Shown: one piece after another, positions 55,344 through 64,000 of the stretch
Numbering within the stretch: position 1 is the stretch's first letter
Layout of the letters: each line of letters begins with the position of its first letter
Source of the DNA: Hybos culiciformis
Lineage: Eukaryota; Arthropoda; Insecta; Diptera; Hybotidae
DNA length: 64,000 nucleotides
NCBI GenBank assembly: GCA_964007475.1
Contig: CAXFZM010000277.1
Location: 62,001 to 126,000 of the forward strand
Direction: 5' to 3'
Notes under the pieces: generated by a model
What the model was told of the DNA's origin: nothing
Database searches by the model: none
What the model saw: only the letters and a program-made list of their open reading frames with translations
Made by a program: the position numbers and the translations under genes

Positions 55344-56972
55344 TTATTGGTCCCTCATTTGATGTTCCTGGGGACCCTCGTCGTTTCCCTGATCGTTATT
55401 GTTAGTGTTAATGTTTCTAATATTTCTATTGTAAAAATTTCGTGGTTGTTGGTTATTATTATTTTGGTTGTTGTTTTGGTTGTTGTTTTGGTTGTTATTG
55501 TTGTGATTGTAATTACGATTATAATTGTTGTAATTACGGTTATTGTTATAATTACGATTATTGTTATTAGGGTAGTTATAATTATTTCTATTAAAATTGT
55601 TATTTCTATTGTTGAAGTTCCTATTGTTATTAAAATTATTATTGTTGTTTCTATTGTTTCTAAAATTAGTATTATTGTTGTTTCTATTAGGGTTTTGGTT
55701 GTAGTTATTGAATGGTCTGTTCTGTCTGGGGTTGTTATTATTGTAAGATCGTGAAACGAACATGATCGATTTTTCAGTCGAACTTTTCGTACTTGAGCTA
55801 ATGAATTTTTCCGTAGCCGCGTTAAGTGTTGAGAATGATCCGCATTCCATTGTGTATTTTATTTTATCATTTGTCGAATTTTCAGTGTAGGCTTGAACCG
55901 CTGTTCTTAGAGCCAGATCTGAGGCATTTTCTGCAGGGATACCCTCAGTAATGTACGCGTTTTCAAGTTGCTTGGCTAAATCTTCAACTTCGCTAGCGAA
56001 TACGTTCGCTGATTTAGCGTTTTGTTTAGTATTTAGAAGTTTTGCCATTAACACTTTTGAAGACTGGGATTTTACTTTTGTTCTAAGGGCTGTTATTACA
56101 TCTTCGATCGTATTTTCATTAGTTATTAGGTTACGTGCGGTTCCCTCAAGTTTTGTTTTTATTATTGCTATAAGTCTATTTAGGTGCGCGCCGGTTTCAA
56201 GATTCGCGAGTTCAATGCCGTCGATGAAAGCTCGTAAGTTTTCTTGTTTACCGTCGAATTTTGGGATAATTTTGGCCGCTAGGGCCATGAATTCGTGACT
56301 CTCTAGTGGCATGTTTACTTGTTCTGGGTTTATATTTTTGTCAGTTTGGGAGGCACTGTTTGTATGTGCAGGTGGGATAAAAATTGGTTTTCCTGATGTA
56401 GGGGTAGGAGATCTTGAATGTTCACTAATGATTGGAGAATTAGGTCCTGAAAATTTTGAAGCTTCGCTAGTTTTATCGTTACCGTTATTAACTTCTGTAT
56501 ATAAGTTGCTTGTTTCGTCTTTGTGATTTGTATCAAAGTTGAAGGTGAAATTTTTGAATGCGTTTAAATCGCTTGATTCACTAGTATGAGATGAATGACT
56601 AGAAGCGGGACTTAATGAACGGGTGTCTTCAGTGCTTAATATGTTTTCGTCCTCTTTGTCAATGTCAGGTACAAGAATTGGTTGAAAATTGGTTAAAGTC
56701 TTATTAAAGGGTAGTTTAACTAAGCGAAATGCTTTTAATATTCTAGAATTGAGTTTGTTGTAAAAAGATGTGGTTTCTAATTTATTTGGAAACTGTGAGT
56801 CGTAGCTCTTAAGAATTAGGATTATACTATTATACTCTTTGATTAATATTTCTAAATGATAGCGTCGGGTTATCTTCGTAGGAGGATTGGTAATATTTAC
56901 ACACTTATAACTTCTTTCAAATGTGTCCTTATGAGGTTGAATAAGGTTTTTATAGGTTACTGGAAATGACAT
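55344..56972 (-). CDS. gag: gag polyprotein of the mdg1/412-like element
   Basis: 542 codons. The N-terminal 200 residues are variable and Ser/Thr-rich; a capsid-like helical core at about 223-400 includes IIPKFDGKQENLRAFIDGIE and LEGTARNLI, typical of Ty3/gypsy gag. The tail from about 405 is an extreme Asn/Arg-rich stretch (NNNRN repeats) with no Cys-His knuckle, a nucleocapsid type seen in mdg1/412 relatives. The gag stop (55344-55346) lies inside the upstream extension of the pol frame, which is shifted by -1, so gag-pol expression needs frameshifting. I did not find an obvious canonical slippery heptamer. Confidence 0.9.
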   Translation of the reverse strand: MSFPVTYKNLIQPHKDTFERSYKCVNITNPPTKITRRYHLEILIKEYNSIILILKSYDSQFPNKLETTSFYNKLNSRILKAFRLVKLPFNKTLTNFQPILVPDIDKEDENILSTEDTRSLSPASSHSSHTSESSDLNAFKNFTFNFDTNHKDETSNLYTEVNNGNDKTSEASKFSGPNSPIISEHSRSPTPTSGKPIFIPPAHTNSASQTDKNINPEQVNMPLESHEFMALAAKIIPKFDGKQENLRAFIDGIELANLETGAHLNRLIAIIKTKLEGTARNLITNENTIEDVITALRTKVKSQSSKVLMAKLLNTKQNAKSANVFASEVEDLAKQLENAYITEGIPAENASDLALRTAVQAYTENSTNDKIKYTMECGSFSTLNAATEKFISSSTKSSTEKSIMFVSRSYNNNNPRQNRPFNNYNQNPNRNNNNTNFRNNRNNNNNFNNNRNFNNRNNNFNRNNYNYPNNNNRNYNNNRNYNNYNRNYNHNNNNQNNNQNNNQNNNNQQPRNFYNRNIRNINTNNNDQGNDEGPQEHQMRDQ

Positions 56973-58139
56973 TTGATTCCGTTGTGTGTTTCATTATTAA
57001 AATTTGTATTTTTTAAAAGAATTTTCTAATTATTATAGAATTTTCCAGATGTTAAAAATTTTGAGTATATATATATAGATATTTATATATATTTATATCA
57101 TATGATGATAAATTTTTGTAAATATTTGTAAACGTTATTATTAAAATAATGTTAAATTTTGTAAATAATTTTTAAGAAATATTAATTTTTATTATTAAGT
57201 AAAACAAAAACAATATTATTATTTGTAGTGTTGGGTATATATTCTGATAGATTTTTCTTATTTGCTTTCAGTATATGTATATCAGAATTAGAAATAATCA
57301 TAAAAAGAGAAATTTAAATAATCATGCATAGTATGTTTTACTTTCCTAGAAAAAAAAGATAATTGGGTATATTTATTTATAAGACCATTTATTGATACTA
57401 TTTATTTTGACATATAATTGATATAATATAAAAAAATATTATATCTATTTTGATAAAATTTATAAAATATAATAATAAAACTCTTTTTTTCTATATTTTT
57501 CGATTAAATAATTCTTAGTTTTTCTAAAAAAGATAAACAAGTATAAACAATTATGAATGATATTCTTCTTTTTATTTTTTTGATGGTATATTGTACAAAG
57601 TTTTATTTTTTTTCTTTTTTTTTTTCAATTTTAGTTTTGTAGTACCCTTTTAGAGAATTTTTTTTTTTTTTGATATTAATTTAGTCGTATGTGACCTTGC
57701 AATTTTTAATGCATATAATTTTTCTTTTTTTTTTTTTTTGTGAGAGAATATTTCTCTAAATTATTATTTGCATAATTAAGTTAATATAAAAAGAAATTAT
57801 TTAAGGTTAATGTACTTGTACATAATTTTATTAGAGGTAACGTGCAATTATAATATTCTCTTTTTTTTTGTTTTATGTAAAGCATATATTTTTAATTATA
57901 TCTTTTATTGAGATACTTTTTTTTTGTTTTTTTTTTTTTTTTTTTTTTTATTGCTTTTACTTGCACATATGATTTTGGAAAAAATTTTTGTTTGTACATA
58001 TAATTCTACACATAATTCTCTATATACATTTTCATATTCTTATTAAAGTATTTGAAAAAAATTTATTTTTTTTTTTTTTTTATACATATATTTTTATATT
58101 GATTTATTTATAATAATAAATTTTTTATTTTTTTTTTTT
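56973..58139 (-). other. Leader segment before gag, nothing recognised
   Basis: Highly AT-rich, with long T runs on the plus strand. No open frame of note. Confidence 0.5.
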
Positions 58140-58442
58140 TTACAAATTTCTTTCGATTTGCTTGGCAATGTATATAGCTTCTTTCAAAGTTTTAATTTCG
58201 AAATTCCACATTTGATCGGATATTGTATCAATTGTACGGGTTATATAGAATGATATAAAGAAATATTCAAGACTTTTACAATTATCTTCTGGATTTTGTG
58301 CTAATAAGTGAACTTTGAATTCATTGAATAATTTTAAAACAATTTTTGTAAATTGATTAATGGATTTATCTAATTGAAAAGTACCGCTTAGTTCGAAGGC
58401 TATTTCATGCCAAGTACGTAATTGTTTTGATGACATTTTCAT
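58140..58442 (-). CDS. Leader ORF 3 of the LTR element, 100 residues, unknown function
   Basis: Starts MKMSSKQLRTWHEIAFELSG and is predicted mostly helical, with no membrane segment or known motif. Its composition is protein-like (Trp, Cys, charged residues balanced) in a strongly AT-biased leader, which supports real coding. It lies 1.17 kb upstream of gag. Short ORFs upstream of gag are, as I recall, known in the mdg1/412 group, but I cannot confirm homology. Confidence 0.55.
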   Translation of the reverse strand: MKMSSKQLRTWHEIAFELSGTFQLDKSINQFTKIVLKLFNEFKVHLLAQNPEDNCKSLEYFFISFYITRTIDTISDQMWNFEIKTLKEAIYIAKQIERNL

Positions 58443-59525
58443 TTATTTATTTATTTTTAGATATATATATTTTGTAATTAATAAAAGAAATTATTAGTTG
58501 AGAAAAAAAATGCTTTAGAAATGTGGATTCATATAGTATTTTGATATTCGTAACCCGCTTTGTTATTTATTGATTTAATTATTTAGGGCAAAGAAAAGAA
58601 AATTTGTCTCCAAAGAATTTGCAAAAAAAAATATAATAAAATATTTATAAACAAAATATGAACACTTACTGACATTTATAATACTAGTTAAAAAATGATC
58701 TATTTGATGGTGATTGATTTATGTTGATTGGTGTTCATAATGTTGTTGTTTATTTCGATGCCTCTTGTTGTGGATTTCTATGGTCTTCTTTGTTATTGCG
58801 ATGTTGATTTCGATGCCTCTTGTTATTTCCGCTTTCTTTTTCTCGTTGTATTTTATTTATAATGTAATTCGTTGTTACATATATATTTATTTATTATTTG
58901 TTTTATTTAATTAATTTTTTTTTTTTTGATAAAAAAAAATGTTTTTATTTATGTTGTTTTAAAAATTTTTAGTCTTTTTCGTTATTATTATATGTATTTT
59001 TAATAATTGTTAATAATAAGTTCTAGTTAGTAATTTAACAATAAGTTCTAGTCCTTTGCAAATTAATTATCGTTTTGACATCACTTTTGATTTTATTGTT
59101 TTTATTATTTTATTTATTTATTTTATTTACTATTTTATTTTAATTTGTTAATTTAAAATTTAAATTTGTAGCTATTTTGTACTGTTTTTTTTTTTTTTAT
59201 TATTTTTTTTTTTGTAGTCAATAATCAATTCCTTCTTTCTTTTTATTTTTTTTTTTATATTTTCTTGTAAAATTTTTTTTTGTCAATTTTAATTTTTTAA
59301 ATTTCTTTCAATTTTTCTATTCAATTTCAATTTTGTTCATATTTTCTTTTCACTTTTGTCTTTTATTTTTTTTATTTTTTTTTTTGTTAAATTTTAGTCA
59401 TTAAGAATGTTATTTTATTTTTCATTGTTTTTATTTTGTTTTTATCACAAGTCAATTTTCGTTTTCTTTTATTATTATTTTTTTTTTTTTAGATATATGA
59501 GAGAGCAAAAAAAAATCGTGTCTAA
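58443..59525 (-). other. Leader segment between ORF 3 and ORF 2
   Basis: AT-rich. A doubled GATTTCGATGCCTCTTGTT motif lies near 58755-58830. No gene seen. Confidence 0.45.
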
Positions 59526-59753
59526 TTAGGCCAAATCGACCATACTTTGGCCACGGTTAAAGTATTTCTTTTTCGTTGCACCGTGCCAAATTTTATACAT
59601 TTTGTAGAACAGGGCTATTATGATGATAGTCGTAATAATATAAACCAAAATTACGATGTCAGAGTCTATTTTTGTTACTGGGGTAATATCAACTTTATTT
59701 ACCACCGTTCCTGTGTTGGAAGGGGCTTCGCTTTTAGATTGTGTTTTACCCAT
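59526..59753 (-). CDS. Leader ORF 2: small myristoylation-type, single-pass membrane protein
   Basis: 75 residues. It starts MGKTQSKSEA: Gly2 with Ser6 fits an N-myristoylation signal. A hydrophobic segment at about 32-52 (IVILVYIITTIIIIALFY) is followed by a basic stretch and the acidic end SMVDLA. This is the layout of a small membrane-anchored accessory protein. It lies between the 5' LTR and gag of an otherwise standard retrotransposon; whether it is made from a spliced or bicistronic RNA is unknown. The opposite strand also has a long open frame, but that one is mostly a read-through of T-rich DNA. Confidence 0.6.
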   Translation of the reverse strand: MGKTQSKSEAPSNTGTVVNKVDITPVTKIDSDIVILVYIITTIIIIALFYKMYKIWHGATKKKYFNRGQSMVDLA

Positions 59754-59937
59754 TTCGTGCCAATAATTGTATTTTACTCAATTTTACTTTTTTACTTTTT
59801 TTTTTTTTTTAATGTTATTGCTTATTTATTGTGCACTGCAATTTTTTCTCAGAAGTTTTTTTTTTTTTTTTTTTGTGTAAATTTTTATTTTGTTATCAAA
59901 AGGTATACTTTTGATATTTTAGCTACTTTTGTCAATT

Positions 59938-60285
59938 CTATTTGTTAATTTTTTTTTGTCTTAGTGCTTCTATTTGTGCACTTAATTCTTTTTTATAATC
60001 TGTTGAGACTCCGGGCATCTCCCGAAGTCGAAATAGGTTTTTTATTTGTTGGTTTAATTTTTTTTGTTTTCCAGCACCCTTCTTTTTATTTTTATTTACT
60101 ATTTTCGTTGGGGAAGCTGGTAATTTGGACTCTGTTGGTTTTCTGTGTCGATATTCCTCCAGGGAAAGAATTTTTCTTTCCTGGCCAACAATAAATAAAG
60201 GTTTTGGACCGGCTTGTGGGGTTTCTTTTATTTTATTTAACAGGCGCGGGTCCAATTTTCTTTCTAGATCTTCTGCTCTCTGCAT
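59938..60285 (-). CDS. Leader ORF 1: 115-residue basic protein
   Basis: First frame after the PBS. Starts MQRAEDLERKLDPRLLNKIK, contains a Lys/Gly-rich middle (NKNKKKGAGKQKK) and a helical end rich in Glu, Gln and Lys. No family recognised. Charge suggests nucleic-acid binding (inference). It is the first ORF on the genomic RNA, ahead of the membrane-protein ORF. Confidence 0.6.
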   Translation of the reverse strand: MQRAEDLERKLDPRLLNKIKETPQAGPKPLFIVGQERKILSLEEYRHRKPTESKLPASPTKIVNKNKKKGAGKQKKLNQQIKNLFRLREMPGVSTDYKKELSAQIEALRQKKINK

Positions 60286-60660
60286 TTAATTTATTTTATT
60301 AGTTTTATTTTTATTATAGGAAATATTAAATATTAAATCTGATTTTATATATTTTTCTCCACTAGGAGAAAACTGAATAGTTCTTCGTTAGAAGAACTCT
60401 TATAATTCTTAATAAAAAGAATTCTTATGTCTCATCTTCGTAAAAAGACGACTTAATTATGTATTTTTTTATAATTTATTACTATTATTATTAAAGTTTT
60501 TTTTTTTTTTATTAAATTTTATTAAAAAAAACGATTCATAATTATTTATTAAAAAAAATTTATTATAAACAAATTTTTTTTTTTTTAAACACTTTTACAC
60601 AATTTACTAAAAAAAAATTACTTTTTACATTTACTAAAAAATAAACACAATACTTTTTTT

Positions 60661-60680
60661 CCAGATTGGCAGGATCGCCA
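60661..60680 (-). promoter_or_regulatory. Primer binding site
   Basis: Minus strand TGGCGATCCTGCCAATCTGG directly abuts the 5' LTR end. The TGGCGA start is what a tRNA 3' CCA end requires. The matching tRNA is not certain; an Arg tRNA is used by mdg1/412 relatives as I recall. Confidence 0.75.
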
Positions 60681-61155
60681 TATTATTAAACTGAAATAAT
60701 TTTAATTTAAATAAAACCGAAATTTTAATGTTTTAGAAAAAAACAACTTTATTAATTGGATAATTTTTACTTAATGACCTAAAATATAATTATGCTAATT
60801 TATATATTGATTAGGGATTTAGAATATTTTATGGTAGGTATTAATTTAAGAGAATATTTGCGTAAGTAAATAAGAGAGTAAATATTAATATTAAGTGCAT
60901 TTAGTATTAAGTGAATTTTATGGTAAGTATTCATATAGAGTTATAAATTGGTATTAGTATACACTTGCAACATGTGCAAGCACTAATACGACGTGGTGGT
61001 CACTCACATTATGTTTTGAAGTCACGTTGCACTTATGAATAAAATATGTTTATCCAAACATATTTTATTAATGAAATAAATTTCAAATGCAGTAATTAAC
61101 TGCGAAAAGATTTATAATTCAGGAATCGAACAAAGGACAGGGTAGGTATATAACA
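60681..61155 (-). repeat. 5' LTR of the mdg1/412-like element, with 65-bp deletion
   Basis: 475 bp, same as 50494-51033 except that a 65-bp segment carrying a 16-bp-arm hairpin is missing near the U3 start (junction at about 61115, GATTTAT-AATTCAGG). Confidence 0.92.
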
Positions 61156-61620
61156 GTATCGAAATATTTAACGCCGGCAGACGACTTGACTTGCCTTGGT
61201 ACCGAATAGCGCCTTTATATTGGCAAAATAATACTGACAAAATTATACAAGATTTTTATTAACATTGAAATTAGTATGAAAATCTAAATTTTATTTGAAC
61301 TATAAAATATTAATTAGTTAATAATAAAAAATTAATATTTACTAAATATTTAATTTTATAAATATTTTATAAATTGAAGTAAAATTTAAGTTTATCAATT
61401 TTCATACAAAGTTCAATAAAAAATACAAGAGCCGGCGGGACGTTTGATAGATGTGAAACATCGGAATTATTTTGTACAGAAAAGAAAACTTAAAAAAAAT
61501 TAACAGGTATCGTTAATATACTTATAAATTTTAATTTTTTGTTTTTGTTGTTTTTGCAACACAAAAAAAAAACAATTGTCAGCCGTGGCAAAGTATCGAA
61601 ATATCTAACGCCGGCAGACG
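61156..61620. other. Right flank, holding a second copy of the insertion-site sequence
   Basis: Begins CGAAATATTTAACGCCGGCA after the GTAT duplication, with two ACTTG units at about 61183-61192, then runs on to a second copy (about 61587-61625) in which GGCAAAGTATCGAAATATCT is uninterrupted and the ACTTG units expand. Segments near 61390-61430 and 61490-61580 match 50050-50490 on the other side of the element. Confidence 0.75.
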
Positions 61621-64000
61621 ACTTGACTTGACTTGACTTGACTTGACTTGACTTGACTTAACTTAACTTAACTTAACTTGACTTGACTTAACTTAACTTA
61701 ACTTAACTTAACTTAACTTGACTTGACTTGACTTGACTTGACTTGACTTGACTTGACTTGACTTGACTTGACTTGACTTGACTTGACTTGACTTGACTTG
61801 ACTTGACTTGACTTGACTTGACTTGACTTGACTTGACTTGACTTGACTTGACTTGACTTGACTTGACTTGACTTGACTTGACTTGACTTGACTTGACTTG
61901 ACTTGACTTGACTTGACTTGACTTGACTTGACTTGACTTGACTTGACTTGACTTGACTTGACTTGACTTGACTTGACTTGACTTGACTTGACTTGACTTG
62001 ACTTGACTTGACTTGACTTGACTTGACTTGACTTGACTTGACTTGACTTGACTTGACTTGACTTGACTTGACTTGACTTGACTTGACTTGACTTGACTTG
62101 ACTTGACTTGACTTGACTTGACTTGACTTGACTTGACTTGACTTGACTTGACTTGACTTGACTTGACTTGACTTGACTTGACTTGACTTGACTTGACTTG
62201 ACTTGACTTGACTTGACTTGACTTGACTTGACTTGACTTGACTTGACTTGACTTGACTTGACTTGACTTGACTTGACTTGACTTGACTTGACTTGACTTG
62301 ACTTGACTTGACTTGACTTGACTTGACTTGACTTGACTTGACTTGACTTGACTTGACTTGACTTGACTTGACTTGACTTGACTTGACTTGACTTGACTTG
62401 ACTTGACTTGACTTGACTTGACTTGACTTGACTTGACTTGACTTGACTTGACTTGACTTGACTTGACTTGACTTGACTTGACTTGACTTGACTTGACTTG
62501 ACTTGACTTGACTTGACTTGACTTGACTTGACTTGACTTGACTTGACTTGACTTGACTTGACTTGACTTGACTTGACTTGACTTGACTTGACTTGACTTG
62601 ACTTGACTTGACTTGACTTGACTTGACTTGACTTGACTTGACTTGACTTGACTTGACTTGACTTGACTTGACTTGACTTGACTTGACTTGACTTGACTTG
62701 ACTTGACTTGACTTGACTTGACTTGACTTGACTTGACTTGACTTGACTTGACTTGACTTGACTTGACTTGACTTGACTTGACTTGACTTGACTTGACTTG
62801 ACTTGACTTGACTTGACTTGACTTGACTTGACTTGACTTGACTTGACTTGACTTGACTTGACTTGACTTGACTTGACTTGACTTGACTTGACTTGACTTG
62901 ACTTGACTTGACTTGACTTGACTTGACTTGACTTGACTTGACTTGACTTGACTTGACTTGACTTGACTTGACTTGACTTGACTTGACTTGACTTGACTTG
63001 ACTTGACTTGACTTGACTTGACTTGACTTGACTTGACTTGACTTGACTTGACTTGACTTGACTTGACTTGACTTGACTTGACTTGACTTGACTTGACTTG
63101 ACTTGACTTGACTTGACTTGACTTGACTTGACTTGACTTGACTTGACTTGACTTGACTTGACTTGACTTGACTTGACTTGACTTGACTTGACTTGACTTG
63201 ACTTGACTTGACTTGACTTGACTTGACTTGACTTGACTTGACTTGACTTGACTTGACTTGACTTGACTTGACTTGACTTGACTTGACTTGACTTGACTTG
63301 ACTTGACTTGACTTGACTTGACTTGACTTGACTTGACTTGACTTGACTTGACTTGACTTGACTTGACTTGACTTGACTTGACTTGACTTGACTTGACTTG
63401 ACTTGACTTGACTTGACTTGACTTGACTTGACTTGACTTGACTTGACTTGACTTGACTTGACTTGACTTGACTTGACTTGACTTGACTTGACTTGACTTG
63501 ACTTGACTTGACTTGACTTGACTTGACTTGACTTGACTTGACTTGACTTGACTTGACTTGACTTGACTTGACTTGACTTGACTTGACTTGACTTGACTTG
63601 ACTTGACTTGACTTGACTTGACTTGACTTGACTTGACTTGACTTGACTTGACTTGACTTGACTTGACTTGACTTGACTTGACTTGACTTGACTTGACTTG
63701 ACTTGACTTGACTTGACTTGACTTGACTTGACTTGACTTGACTTGACTTGACTTGACTTGACTTGACTTGACTTGACTTGACTTGACTTGACTTGACTTG
63801 ACTTGACTTGACTTGACTTGACTTGACTTGACTTGACTTGACTTGACTTGACTTGACTTGACTTGACTTGACTTGACTTGACTTGACTTGACTTGACTTG
63901 ACTTGACTTGACTTGACTTGACTTGACTTGACTTGACTTGACTTGACTTGACTTGACTTGACTTGACTTGACTTGACTTGACTTGACTTGACTTGACTTG
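61621..64000. repeat. ACTTG pentanucleotide array, about 476 units, continues past the edge
   Basis: Perfect (ACTTG)n to the window end except for clusters of ACTTA units between about 61656 and 61715. It begins directly after CCGGCAGACG. Not the insect telomere motif TTAGG. Confidence 0.98.

Larger units (their letters stand above)
50494..61155 (-). mobile_element. Full-length mdg1/412-like Ty3/gypsy LTR retrotransposon, 10.66 kb
   Basis: Flanked by the 4-bp target duplication GTAT (50490-50493, 61156-61159). Left LTR 50494-51033 (3' LTR), right LTR 60681-61155 (5' LTR), PBS next to the 5' LTR, PPT next to the 3' LTR, intact gag and pol, and a 3.7 kb leader with three small ORFs. The LTRs look identical apart from one 65-bp deletion in the right one, so the insertion is recent. 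The target sequence GGCAAAGTAT-CGAAATAT exists uninterrupted at about 61587-61604, an unoccupied paralogous site that confirms the borders. Asn/Arg-rich gag without zinc knuckles, the pol sequence style and upstream small ORFs agree with the mdg1/412 group. Confidence 0.93.

Noticed and set aside
55347..56298. Plus-strand frames opposite gag
   Set aside because: Ile/Val-rich translation of the complement of Asn-rich codons; shadows of gag.
59547..59948. 133-codon plus-strand frame opposite leader ORF 2
   Set aside because: Phe/Tyr-rich read-through of T runs; the minus-strand frame has the meaningful start and membrane topology.
61621..64000. Telomere repeat
   Set aside because: Unit is ACTTG, not TTAGG or another G-rich motif, and a two-unit paralog shows local microsatellite growth.

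Overview
The window is AT-rich eukaryotic DNA that is almost entirely made of transposable elements and satellites. The mix of families (Jockey-like LINEs, Osvaldo-like and mdg1/412-like Ty3/gypsy LTR elements, a Penelope-like remnant, a P-element-like THAP transposase, several hAT-type elements, Harbinger-like and TA-target MITEs, tRNA-derived repeats) points to an insect. I cannot name the species from sequence alone. I see no housekeeping gene. The only non-repeat coding candidates are a spliced hAT-derived gene on the minus strand near the left end and a short repeat-containing basic protein near 36.5 kb.

Layout. 1-1884 is a LINE open reading frame running off the left edge. 2099-3527 holds six in-frame exons of a hAT-transposase-like gene. 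4440-5040 is a GC-richer block packed with perfect hairpins (structured-RNA candidate), and its opening hairpin recurs in tandem at 6555-6840. 7598-14990 is an Osvaldo-like LTR element with a 1413-codon gag-pol, repeated primer-binding-site units and a deleted integrase end. 17779-20391 is a second LINE, next to a Penelope GIY-YIG remnant that was split by a 1.56 kb inverted-repeat element, which itself contains smaller inverted-repeat units. 23.6-33.1 kb is a field of MITEs and foldback elements around a decayed P-like transposase, itself interrupted by a Harbinger-like MITE and a 1.18 kb hAT-type element.

Right half. 38.9-47.5 kb carries two tandem arrays (about 220 bp and about 105 bp units), bordered by copies of the hairpin GAAGTTTATACTTC. 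A complete-looking hAT-type transposon (40577-43957, perfect 20-bp inverted repeats, 8-bp target duplication, 788-codon transposase) sits inside the 105-bp array. 50494-61155 is a full-length mdg1/412-like LTR retrotransposon on the minus strand, with a 4-bp target duplication, PBS, PPT, intact gag and pol, and three small leader ORFs, one predicted to be myristoylated and membrane-anchored. A nearby duplicate of its insertion site is still empty. The window ends in about 2.4 kb of an ACTTG pentanucleotide array.

How the parts relate. The elements form datable nests: PLE, then the 1.56 kb TIR element with inner inverted-repeat units; P-like gene, then MITE and hAT; 105-bp satellite, then the hAT transposon. 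Three separate inverted-repeat structures carry tRNA-like Pol III promoter sequences in opposite orientation, a recurring architecture worth following up. All motif calls are by eye; no database comparison was possible.
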